Shown here: positions 1 through 6,726 of the stretch, in pieces
How positions within the stretch are numbered: position 1 is the first letter of the stretch
Layout of the letters: every line of letters starts with the position of its first letter
Assembly (NCBI RefSeq): GCF_946479715.1
Contig: NZ_CAMLHF010000216.1
Coordinates: 1 to 9,011 of the forward strand
Length of the DNA: 9,011 nt
Source: an uncultured Pedobacter sp.
Lineage (GTDB): Bacteria > Bacteroidota > Bacteroidia > Sphingobacteriales > Sphingobacteriaceae
Direction: 5' to 3'
Program-made: the position numbers and the translations under genes
Notes under the pieces: model-generated
What the model was told of the DNA's origin: nothing
Database searches by the model: none
Seen by the model: only the letters and a program-made list of their open reading frames with translations

Positions 1-120
1 TATGATAACGGTTCTGATCGCGGTAGCAAGATTCGAATCGATACCTTTTATTCCAACTTTAGCCAGAACTGCTGTTAACCCAGCAAAAAATGCAGAAAGT
101 AATGCGTAGATCCACCACAT
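1..120 (-). CDS. EamA-family (DMT superfamily) transporter, N-terminal fragment cut by the window edge
   Basis: Forty codons read leftward from an ATG at 118-120 to the edge with no stop. The peptide begins MWWIYALLSAFFAGLTAVLA and continues KVGIKGIDSNLATAIRTVII. A hydrophobic helix at residues 2-20, a short charged loop, the 'D-S-N-L-A-T-A-I-R' motif and the start of a second helix are characteristic of the short single-domain EamA transporters (about 140 residues when complete). These are inner-membrane proteins of the drug/metabolite transporter superfamily; the substrate cannot be told from this fragment. No in-frame ATG lies just upstream, and no strong Shine-Dalgarno is visible, as is usual in Bacteroidota. 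It is transcribed away from the response regulator gene, so the two share the 186-base region between them. The family call is fairly secure; the rest of the gene is outside the window. Confidence 0.82.
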   Translation of the reverse strand, partial: MWWIYALLSAFFAGLTAVLAKVGIKGIDSNLATAIRTVII

Positions 121-192
121 ATGTTTATGCTTTATTGTTAAATATAGTTATTCGCTGCTGTTTTTTCGGTAACCTCAGCTGAAAATCTTATC

Positions 193-224
193 AAGTTAAT
201 TCAGATTCTCTACATAATTAACTT
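193..224. promoter_or_regulatory. Perfect 9-bp inverted repeat upstream of the two-component operon, candidate operator
   Basis: AAGTTAATT at 193-201 and AATTAACTT at 216-224 are exact reverse complements separated by 14 bases, so the half-sites are about two helical turns apart (23 bases start to start). An 8-bp palindrome ACTTAAGT follows at 249-256. The repeat lies in the divergent region between the transporter and the response regulator. OmpR-type regulators commonly bind repeated half-sites and regulate their own genes, so autoregulation is a reasonable guess, but AT-rich repeats also arise by chance. I could not identify a convincing Bacteroidota -33/-7 promoter here. Confidence 0.35.
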
Positions 225-306
225 ATAATTTGCTGCAATCATTGGTATACTTAAGTTGATATGAACTTCAGAATGAGCATCCTAATCTTAAACTAAATTT
301 TAATAA

Positions 307-981
307 ATGAAAATTCTGATCATCGAAGATGAACCCGAATTGGCGAGGAGCATAATCAGCTATCTTTCAGGTCAGCAGTATTTATGCGAACTGGCAATTG
401 ATTATTTGCAAGCCTCGGAGAAAATAGCAGCGTATCAGTACGACTGTATCCTTCTTGATCTGATGCTTCCGGGAGGAAGCGGTATAGACCTACTGAATGA
501 ACTTAAAAGCCGGAATAAAGAGGATGGGGTCATCATTATTTCTGCTAAGAACTCACTGGAGGACAGATTAGAAGGGCTGGCGCTTGGGGCGGACGATTAT
601 CTGTCAAAGCCTTTTCATTTGGCCGAACTTTCAGCAAGGATTTTTTCTGTCATCAGGCGACGCAGCTTTTCCAATTCTAATGTGATCAGGCAAGGTGATT
701 TAGCAGTTGACCTTCAGGCTAAAACTGTGGAAATTGCCAACAAATCGGTCGCGCTGACCAGGAAGGAATTCGAATTGCTGATATTTTTTATTGGCAATAG
801 AAATAAAGTAATTTCTAAAGGTGCACTGGCCGAACACCTGTCTGGGGATTTGGCTGACATGCTGGACAGCCATGACTTTATCTATGCACACATCAAAAAC
901 CTGAAGAAAAAGTTACTCGAAGCCGGGTGTGGAAATTATCTGAAAACACTTTATGGCAATGGTTACCGATGGGAAGATTAA
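307..981 (+). CDS. OmpR-family two-component response regulator
   Basis: 224-residue DNA-binding response regulator with the usual length and order for the OmpR/PhoB class. The receiver domain spans about residues 2-115: the acidic pocket is E7-D8, the predicted phosphoacceptor is D51 in LLDLMLPGGSG, the switch serine is S79 in IIISAK, and the conserved lysine is K101 in LSKPF. The winged-helix effector domain spans about 126-222, with LTRKEFELL at the first helix and the diagnostic YLKTLYGNGYRW at the C-terminal hairpin. All residues needed for phosphorelay are present. The kinase gene starts inside the last codons of this gene (13-base overlap), implying translational coupling and that the two are partners. 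The start is the ATG at 307, preceded by an A/T-rich stretch without a clear Shine-Dalgarno. The inverted repeat at 193-224 may mark autoregulation. The stimulus and target genes cannot be read from the sequence. Confidence 0.95.
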   Translation: MKILIIEDEPELARSIISYLSGQQYLCELAIDYLQASEKIAAYQYDCILLDLMLPGGSGIDLLNELKSRNKEDGVIIISAKNSLEDRLEGLALGADDYLSKPFHLAELSARIFSVIRRRSFSNSNVIRQGDLAVDLQAKTVEIANKSVALTRKEFELLIFFIGNRNKVISKGALAEHLSGDLADMLDSHDFIYAHIKNLKKKLLEAGCGNYLKTLYGNGYRWED

Positions 982-2258
982 TTAAGTTACTGGATAAACC
1001 TTTAAAGGTTTTTGCAACCTATGCTTTAATCGTATTGCTGGTTAGCATACCCGTATACTTTCTCATTATTGACCTGATATGGGTGCATGAGATCAATGAA
1101 CACAATCAGATTGTAGCCGCAGTGACAAAGAAAAACCTGACAGAGCTGAAACTTAACCCCCAGGAAACGGAATCTGCAATTTCGCTATGGAACAGTTTGC
1201 ATCCTGAAACTAAAATTCATCAGGTTCAATCGCTAAAGGTTGACAGTACTTACAACATCTATCGTAAAGACAAGTATACCCAACAGGGGGGATATGACCG
1301 TTTCCAGGGGCTGGTTACTTATTTTAAAATTGATGGCCAATCGTATAGTCTAACGGTCGAAGCAAATGTTGAAGAAAGTTATGAAACAATCATTGCCATA
1401 ACGGTAATTACCATTGTCTTTTTTATTGTTTTACTGGTTGGTTTTATCATGCTCAACAAAAGAATTTCGCAAAAACTTTGGAAACCCTTTTACCGAAGCC
1501 TTGAGCATATAAAGGCCTTTGATTTAAATAGCCATACCACAATTGAATTCGAAGAAAGCAATATTGCTGAGTTTGAAGAACTGAACCTCAGTATAAATAA
1601 GCTGGTTAACAGTAATGTTGCTGTATTTCGCCAGCAAAAAGAATTTACGGAGAATGCATCGCATGAACTCCAGACTCCTTTGTCAATCATCCAGTCCAAG
1701 CTGGATTTACTGCTTCAGGATGCATCCCTTAGTCCCAGTCAATCCTGTATTATAGCAGAAACAAACAGTGCGCTTTCCAGGATCTCCAGGATCAATAAAA
1801 ATCTGTTGATGCTTGCTAAAATTGAAAATCAGCAGTTTTTAGATAAACAGGTTGTAAATGTTTCGCAGGCAGTTCAAGAAATGATTGAATTGATTTCAGA
1901 CCTGTTCAGAGATAAGATAATTGACTCAGACATCAGTCCTGAGTGTATGTTGGAAGGTAATCGGATACTGATTGAAGTTATGCTTACGAATCTGTTGATG
2001 AATGCCTGCAGGCATAGCGCAACAAAAACGAATATTACCGTCCTGGTTTCTGCATCCGAACTTCTGGTATCAAACCCGGGTGTTGAGGCCTTAAACCAGG
2101 ACAAGCTTTTCAGAAGGTTTAGCCATGCTTCAGTTCAAACTCCGGGGAGTGGACTTGGGCTGTCTATTGTAAAAGAAATCTGCAATCGTTATGCCTGGAC
2201 AGTGGGGTATAAGTTTATAGGAATGAGGCACGTCTTTACCGTTAAATTTAAAGAATAG
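969..2258 (+). CDS. Membrane-bound sensor histidine kinase, partner of the preceding regulator
   Basis: 429 residues when started at the ATG at 969, which overlaps the regulator's last 13 bases; an in-frame ATG at 927 would add 14 residues lying wholly inside the regulator gene and is less likely, because MGRLIKLLDKPLKVFATYAL is a normal N-terminus for this class. A first membrane helix lies at about 13-36, a periplasmic loop of roughly 100 residues follows with no domain I recognise, and a second helix lies at about 141-162. After a HAMP-like linker comes the dimerisation/phosphoacceptor domain with ENASHELQTPLSII (phosphorylated His about residue 232). The ATPase domain shows an N box (LLMNACRHS), a G1 box reading VSNPG with Asn in place of the usual Asp, an F box (LFRRF) and a G2 box (GSGLGLSIV). 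The Asn form of the G1 box occurs in other Bacteroidota kinases as I recall them, so I do not read it as inactivation. Signal unknown. Confidence 0.93.
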   Translation: MGRLIKLLDKPLKVFATYALIVLLVSIPVYFLIIDLIWVHEINEHNQIVAAVTKKNLTELKLNPQETESAISLWNSLHPETKIHQVQSLKVDSTYNIYRKDKYTQQGGYDRFQGLVTYFKIDGQSYSLTVEANVEESYETIIAITVITIVFFIVLLVGFIMLNKRISQKLWKPFYRSLEHIKAFDLNSHTTIEFEESNIAEFEELNLSINKLVNSNVAVFRQQKEFTENASHELQTPLSIIQSKLDLLLQDASLSPSQSCIIAETNSALSRISRINKNLLMLAKIENQQFLDKQVVNVSQAVQEMIELISDLFRDKIIDSDISPECMLEGNRILIEVMLTNLLMNACRHSATKTNITVLVSASELLVSNPGVEALNQDKLFRRFSHASVQTPGSGLGLSIVKEICNRYAWTVGYKFIGMRHVFTVKFKE

Positions 2259-2327
2259 CCGGCGATACTAAGCTTTTGCCCAAGTGGATGCAGTAAAGAC
2301 CCCATCAATAAATGATAAATTAACTAA

Positions 2328-2366
2328 TGTAACCAGCTGCCAGGAAAAAAATGTCAGCTGGTTACA
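2328..2366. terminator. Perfect 12-bp inverted repeat between convergent genes, probable bidirectional terminator
   Basis: TGTAACCAGCTG at 2328-2339 and CAGCTGGTTACA at 2355-2366 pair perfectly around a 15-base loop rich in A. It sits 69 bases after the kinase stop and 80 bases after the stop of the opposing phosphoesterase gene, as expected for a terminator shared by two convergent operons. Neither side has a clean run of T, so it is not a textbook intrinsic terminator; the minus-strand side (TTAGTTAATTTATC) is the more T-rich. No gene is visible in 2259-2446. Confidence 0.55.
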
Positions 2367-2446
2367 ATTAATAATAATTTCAAGTTTTCCTTGCAAACTA
2401 TTTGTGAATGGACAGAATTCAAGTTGGTGATGTAATTTGAGTTTTT

Positions 2447-4885
2447 TTAGTCATCATCGTCCTTTTTCTTTTTTTCGAGGATTACAAAAGCACTTCTTTT
2501 AGGAGCTGGCATCATTGAATGCTCGCCCTTTACAGATTTCCAGACTACCTCGTTTAGATCAAGATCAGGAGCAGCATCTTCTTTCGCAAAATTAAACTGT
2601 TCAGAACGTTTGCTGCTTTCGTTGTTGGCTACATTGCGGGTATCTAGGTCTATTAAAGGTTGCTTTGCTATAAATGGTGTAAAATCAGGTTTACTTGTAA
2701 AGCATTCAAATAATGGAACAGCCGCGGCATCGTACTGGCTCATAGGTGGCAGGCCTAAAATCAGTTCCATGGTTCTTAGAAAGCCTGAAGTAGAATACAT
2801 GGTGTGTACTGCGGTTCTTCGTTTTACATAAGGTCCTACCACATAAGCAGGTGAACGATGGGCGTCTACATGGTCGGGTCCGTTTTGCGCATCGTCCTCT
2901 AAAATGAAAACAACTGATTCTTTCCAGATTGGACTGTGTGATAGGTGCTCTAAAATGCGGCCAACCGCAAGGTCGTTATCTGCGACAGCAGCCTGAGGAG
3001 ATACCTTGCCTTTTTTCTGTCCACTAGTGTGGTCGTTTGAAACTCTTAATGTGCTAAACTGCGGAACCGCACCGGCATTTAATAAGGAATCAAAGTCGTG
3101 CTGCCAGGCATCAGCCCTCACCTGGTCGGTAATGTCCATGTCGAAACCAGGAGAAGCCGGGCACATATGCCCTTGAAGTGATTTGATATTCGCTTTGGCA
3201 TAATCCCCAAACTCTCCGTAGCTACGGTAAGTGATACCCGCGCGCTGACAGTAATCCCATATAAATCCTCCCTTAGGATAGGTTACCGGGCGGCCTCCTT
3301 CATAGTTTCCCGTGCCACCCCGGCCTCCGTAACCGGTAGGCCATGATTTTTCAATGACATCAGTAGCATAAGCTGCCATGCTCCAGTTGTGGCCGTCGGC
3401 ACTTACTTCGGCATCTACATAGAAATTATCCAGTAGCACATAGTCTTCTGCAAGCGCATGCTGATTGGGGGTGATTTTTTTACCAAAAAGTGTTAAGGAA
3501 GAATCTCCATTACCTTGAGGAAGATCGCCCAGTACCTGATCATAGGTTCGGTTTTCCTTAATGATATAAAACACATGCTTAATGGGCGATTTCTGCCCCT
3601 GTTTACGCGGAATAGGATTTCCGGTCTCTCCATCCGCCAATATTGTTCGCTTGTCGCTAAAAGGTGTATTGGCGTAAACTTGTGCGGTATAGGATTTTAA
3701 TTGCTCGGGTTTGGGAATATCAATAAAAGATAAGGTTCCTTTAAACAGACCGGCGATGTACTGCAGTTTATTATTCGCGGTACTACCCATCTGATACCCA
3801 CTGTTATCTGCTTTTGATATGGGTTGTGGACCTTCCGGATTGGCCATAGAGGTATTGCCTTTACCATTTGTAACCAGGATCTTGGAACCTAAGGTTTTTA
3901 CATTTGTCGGATACCATCCTACAGGTATAAAACCCTGGCTCTGGCTGCTGCCAGGACGGCTAACATCAAAAACTGCCAGACAATTGTTATCGGCATTGGC
4001 AATGTAAAGTGTTTTTTCATTGGTACTTAAGGCCAGTCCATTGGTTGTGGAGCCTGTTAACTGGGTGGCGTAAAGTGTTGTCGCAATGGTTTCAATTACC
4101 TTATTATTTATGGTATTGATTACCGAAACGGTATTGTCATTTGCATTGGCAACAAATAAAAAATTCCCTTTTTTATTTAGAAGCAATTCATTTGGATGGT
4201 CCCCGACCGGGATCTGCTGAACAATGGTTTCTGATGCCGTGCTGATGACCGCTACAGCCCGACCGCCCCATAAAGAGACATATAACTTACTTCCGTCAGG
4301 AGAGAGGAGGCAACTGTACGCAATTGCCGGTAGCTGCACCTTTTTTATTATCTTTTTTTCGGTAGGATTGATGATGTAAAGGGTGCTGTCTTCTTTGGTT
4401 ACGGTGTAGAGCCGCGTATTGCCTTTATTTATGGCAATGCCGGCCGGGCTTATTTTTCCCTTTGGCCAAACAGGACCAAGCTTAATGGTATCACTTTTCC
4501 CCAGTTTATTGTTTTCGATCTTAAAGTCCAGGATCCAGTTGTCATTTCCTCCGGAGGCATATAAATGTTGCTCATCTTTACTGAATGCAAGCCCATACCA
4601 GGATTTGGTCAATATCTGTTCGTCAAGTATGGTTTCTGTTTTAGGATCAATTAATTGTAGTGACTGTGTGCTTTGTCCGTTGTTGGTCACTGCCAGGAAT
4701 TTACCTGTCGAACTTAATTGCATGTTTAAAGGCAGATCCCCCAAGTTAATGGAGCGGCCTGCAGGACTTAATTTCCAGCCATTGGGTAATAGGATCTGGT
4801 TTGTTTTTTCAATCTTTCCAGGCCATTGTGCCTGAGCCTGGTTGATCACAAGTGCAAATACAAAAAATATAATGGTTTTTTTCAT
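2447..4885 (-). CDS. Exported beta-propeller (YncE/YVTN-like) fused to alkaline phosphatase-superfamily phosphoesterase
   Basis: 812-residue secreted protein. Residues 1-20 (MKKTIIFFVFALVINQAQAQ) form a signal peptide with likely cleavage near AQA/Q. About residues 40-390 carry repeated propeller blades with YVTN-type strands such as GNFLFVANANDNTVSVINT and KTLYIANADNNCLAVFDVS. About 435-730 form a phosphoesterase domain (PF04185-like): IKHVFYIIKENRTYDQVLGD supplies the metal-binding E444-N445; SADGHNWSMAAYAT may hold the nucleophile (S502, tentative); SNDHTSG (616-622) and ILEDDAQNGPDHVDAHRSPA (661-680) supply the D664/D665 and H672/H676 metal-site candidates. The combination matches proteins annotated as bifunctional YncE family/alkaline phosphatase family protein. 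It should hydrolyse a phosphate ester in the periplasm or outside the cell; the substrate is unknown. The protein ends in an odd KKKKDDDD tail. It is the second gene of an operon, 20 bases after the barrel gene. Confidence 0.92.
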   Translation of the reverse strand: MKKTIIFFVFALVINQAQAQWPGKIEKTNQILLPNGWKLSPAGRSINLGDLPLNMQLSSTGKFLAVTNNGQSTQSLQLIDPKTETILDEQILTKSWYGLAFSKDEQHLYASGGNDNWILDFKIENNKLGKSDTIKLGPVWPKGKISPAGIAINKGNTRLYTVTKEDSTLYIINPTEKKIIKKVQLPAIAYSCLLSPDGSKLYVSLWGGRAVAVISTASETIVQQIPVGDHPNELLLNKKGNFLFVANANDNTVSVINTINNKVIETIATTLYATQLTGSTTNGLALSTNEKTLYIANADNNCLAVFDVSRPGSSQSQGFIPVGWYPTNVKTLGSKILVTNGKGNTSMANPEGPQPISKADNSGYQMGSTANNKLQYIAGLFKGTLSFIDIPKPEQLKSYTAQVYANTPFSDKRTILADGETGNPIPRKQGQKSPIKHVFYIIKENRTYDQVLGDLPQGNGDSSLTLFGKKITPNQHALAEDYVLLDNFYVDAEVSADGHNWSMAAYATDVIEKSWPTGYGGRGGTGNYEGGRPVTYPKGGFIWDYCQRAGITYRSYGEFGDYAKANIKSLQGHMCPASPGFDMDITDQVRADAWQHDFDSLLNAGAVPQFSTLRVSNDHTSGQKKGKVSPQAAVADNDLAVGRILEHLSHSPIWKESVVFILEDDAQNGPDHVDAHRSPAYVVGPYVKRRTAVHTMYSTSGFLRTMELILGLPPMSQYDAAAVPLFECFTSKPDFTPFIAKQPLIDLDTRNVANNESSKRSEQFNFAKEDAAPDLDLNEVVWKSVKGEHSMMPAPKRSAFVILEKKKKDDDD

Positions 4886-4905
4886 GTTGAGATTGAATAG
4901 GGGTT

Positions 4906-5748
4906 TTAATGATTATGCAAATTGAAGTTGATCAAAGCTCTGATGGTATATCCATTTCCTGATGCTATCGTACCGATATCGCGGATGGCCTCTGATGGGA
5001 TGACCTGGCTTCTGGTTGCATAAAATACCGGTCCGCCAGAAAGTGAGAACGATAGTTTTGAATGGGCCGGTTCAAGGTTTATCGCAGGACCGATTAATAC
5101 TTTGGCGCCTCCTTCGGCTTCATCTTTTTCCCAGAATCCTTCCAAATCCTGGCCTACGGCTTCAAAACCCAAGTATAGTCCACCAGAGATGCGATGCTGA
5201 TAACCAAGACTGGTAATAAAATCCAGTTTATCCCTATTGCTGTCGAATGCTTTTTCAAACCGTAAATTGCCCAGCAAACGCCAATTGGTTTGATCAAATG
5301 AGGCGGTTATTCTACTGATGGCTGATTTTACATTTGACCAATCACGACTTAAGCCCAGACCGGCCCCAAGTCTAAATCCACTGAGTTGTGTGCCGCCAAT
5401 TAAATCCCTGATTACTTCAGCCTGTTCGGCGGAGGTAATCCCTCCACGGTTTGCGAAACCTATTGCTGCTGTGGCATACAAAGTAAAACGGCTGCCTAAA
5501 TAACCTTTGACTCCAAATTGCTGACCCAACCCATCGTATCCGAACTGCCCGGTGGTACGTTGCCCGTAACTTCCCGAATAATGTAAATTCCATTTTGTAT
5601 TTTGAGCTGTAAGTGTGTTTACTGAAAATAAGAATGGCTGTGTAGCGGTAGTGCCAAGTGTGCGCTCGGAATTTGCCGGATTTATCGTTTGCGCGATGCC
5701 CTCGAATACCATTAATTGAAGGATTGTAAAAAGCAGGATTTTTTTCAT
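4906..5748 (-). CDS. Exported protein of unknown function, probable outer-membrane beta-barrel
   Basis: 280 residues; I do not recognise a named family. Residues 1-20 (MKKILLFTILQLMVFEGIAQ) are a signal peptide, with predicted cleavage after Ala19 or Gln20. The mature part is built of many short alternating polar/hydrophobic stretches with Gly and aromatic residues, for example KWNLHYSGSYGQRTTGQFGY, RFTLYATAAIGFANRGG, DFITSLGYQHRISGGLYLGF and KLSFSLSGGPVFYATR, and it ends in a strand (YTIRALINFNL) close to the C-terminus. This pattern fits an outer-membrane barrel of roughly ten to twelve strands, or a porin-like transporter, but it lacks the usual terminal Phe. It is the first gene of a minus-strand operon; the propeller-phosphoesterase gene begins 20 bases after its stop, so the two products probably act together at the cell envelope. 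Confidence is high for the gene, moderate for barrel topology, and nil for a specific activity. Confidence 0.8.
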   Translation of the reverse strand: MKKILLFTILQLMVFEGIAQTINPANSERTLGTTATQPFLFSVNTLTAQNTKWNLHYSGSYGQRTTGQFGYDGLGQQFGVKGYLGSRFTLYATAAIGFANRGGITSAEQAEVIRDLIGGTQLSGFRLGAGLGLSRDWSNVKSAISRITASFDQTNWRLLGNLRFEKAFDSNRDKLDFITSLGYQHRISGGLYLGFEAVGQDLEGFWEKDEAEGGAKVLIGPAINLEPAHSKLSFSLSGGPVFYATRSQVIPSEAIRDIGTIASGNGYTIRALINFNLHNH

Positions 5749-5848
5749 TTGTTTTTTGAACTAGAATTATTTTATGACTCCAACATTTTAAAGCCCGAGT
5801 AATATTAGGAATGCTGGTTTTGGTTAATGCCAACTTTAAGTTATTATT

Positions 5849-5858
5849 GAGTTAACTC
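5849..5858. promoter_or_regulatory. 10-bp perfect palindrome GAGTTAACTC, candidate operator
   Basis: GAGTTAACTC is its own reverse complement and lies about 90 bases upstream of the barrel gene start, within the divergent region. Its position suits a regulator of the minus-strand operon. A single 10-bp palindrome is weak evidence by itself, and no bound factor can be named. Confidence 0.22.
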
Positions 5859-6008
5859 TATGTAACAAATTCTCTACTCCCTGATTCGGTTCTGTTTTTG
5901 AAAACTATTGGTCTGACTTTCACTGATATCTTAGGTTAAAATTAAAGTGTCATCTCAGAAAACTTCCCGGCTTGGTAAAAGAGATGAATATGCAAAGGGT
6001 TTTTGATG

Positions 6009-6021
6009 TGATTCTGAGAAT
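6009..6021. repeat. 13-base repeat, copy 1, upstream of the sigma gene
   Basis: TGATTCTGAGAAT occurs here, 31 bases before the sigma factor start, and again exactly at 7716-7728 after the FecR-like gene. Eleven of the bases (ATTCTGAGAAT) form a palindrome about a central G. The location before the regulator and before the receptor would suit a shared binding site in one regulon. The second copy, however, also forms the arm of a hairpin, so its conservation may have another cause. Confidence 0.3.
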
Positions 6022-6052
6022 TTTTATCTAACATTGGGTGCAATAGATTTTT

Positions 6053-6658
6053 ATGCCTACACATCTGCCGGATATCACTGAGGACATTGAACTACTGAAC
6101 AAACTCAGAGATGGCGATCAGGTGGCTTTTGCACAAATCTATAACCTGTACAGAAGTAAAATATACCTTTATGCATGCAACCTCTGTAAATCTGCTGAGA
6201 CGGCCGAGGAAGTTGTGCAGGAAGTATTCATCAGAATCTGGCAGAAAAAAGACCAGATCAATCCTGAACTCAATTTTGATGCTTATATCAGAAAAATCAC
6301 ACTTAACCACGTACTTAACCACCTCAAAAAAATAGCGCGTGATAAGGTGTTGCAAGATGAGGTGTTAAATTATATGGATGCTATTCGTCATTCAACTGAT
6401 GAGAGCCTCTTGGAAAAAGAGTTACTAAAAACCTATGATGAAGCCATTGCACTTTTGCCGGCACAAAAGAAATTAATCTATCAAATGAGCCGAAATGAGG
6501 AGATGACACACGAACAGATTGCGGAAAAGTTGAATATTTCAAAGAACACGGTTAAAAACCACATGGTTGTGGCTACGAAGTTTATTCGCAGCTATGTTAG
6601 CAAACATGGAAGTATTGTTTGTTTTCTGATTGCCTCAAATTATTTTCGGTCTCACTAG
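6053..6658 (+). CDS. ECF-type RNA polymerase sigma factor, Bacteroidota FecI-like group
   Basis: 201-residue sigma-70 family member with only regions 2 and 4, the ECF layout. Region 2 spans about residues 24-92, including YNLYRSKIYLYACNLCKSAE, the AEEVVQEVFIRIWQ core-binding/-10 helix and FDAYIRKITLNHVLNHLKK. Region 4 spans about 122-182, with AIALLPAQKKLIYQMSR followed by the helix-turn-helix MTHEQIAEKLNISKNTVKNHM that reads the -35 element. It resembles the RNA polymerase sigma-70 factors expanded in Bacteroides and relatives. The last 18 residues (GSIVCFLIASNYF...) are hydrophobic, a tail seen in several sigma factors of this group as I recall. It is followed after 68 bases by a FecR-like anti-sigma gene and then an STN-bearing TonB receptor, so it should be held inactive by FecR until the receptor signals. 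The start ATG at 6053 is the first suitable one and gives the normal length. Confidence 0.95.
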   Translation: MPTHLPDITEDIELLNKLRDGDQVAFAQIYNLYRSKIYLYACNLCKSAETAEEVVQEVFIRIWQKKDQINPELNFDAYIRKITLNHVLNHLKKIARDKVLQDEVLNYMDAIRHSTDESLLEKELLKTYDEAIALLPAQKKLIYQMSRNEEMTHEQIAEKLNISKNTVKNHMVVATKFIRSYVSKHGSIVCFLIASNYFRSH

Positions 6659-6726
6659 TCCCCTCTGAGTTTCCAGTTGTATTATAATAAACCGGCAGGG
6701 AAAAAGCCATCGGTAAATGATAAACA

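Larger units (their letters stand above)
5749..6052. other. Divergent intergenic region of 304 bases between the barrel/phosphoesterase operon and the sigma factor
   Basis: This stretch must hold the promoters for both divergent operons. I found no convincing gene, RNA or clear Bacteroidota promoter (TTTG ... TAnnTTTG) in either direction. What it does show is a 10-bp palindrome (5849-5858), an imperfect palindromic 13-mer (6009-6021) that recurs after the anti-sigma gene, and an 8-bp element TCTCAGAA at 5953-5960 that is the reverse complement of TTCTGAGA at 6012-6019. The start codon of the sigma gene directly follows an A/T-rich run. Confidence 0.6.

Noticed and set aside
927..968. Upstream ATG extending the histidine kinase by 14 residues
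   Set aside because: The extra residues are encoded entirely inside the response regulator gene; the ATG at 969 gives the usual short overlap and a typical N-terminus before the first membrane helix.
2259..2446. Small gene or RNA between the convergent operons
   Set aside because: No open frame with a plausible start and no RNA-like structure beyond the single terminator-like stem.
4419..4835. 138-codon plus-strand open frame opposite the propeller domain
   Set aside because: It lies fully antisense to a well-supported coding region and its product looks like no known family.
5417..5833. 138-codon minus-strand open frame overlapping the barrel gene start
   Set aside because: It overlaps the barrel gene in another frame, has no signal peptide or family resemblance, and its composition is that of a shadow frame; the barrel frame has a clear signal peptide and operon spacing.
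5953..6019. TCTCAGAA / TTCTGAGA inverted repeat as a long hairpin before the sigma gene
   Set aside because: Arms of only eight bases separated by 51 bases are unlikely to form a stable structure; the elements are better treated as possible half-sites.
5984..6031. Possible 15-residue leader peptide (MNMQRVFDVILRIFI) upstream of the sigma gene
   Set aside because: Very short, with no codon run or hairpin pair suggesting attenuation, and it contains the palindromic 13-mer; an open frame of this size is expected by chance.
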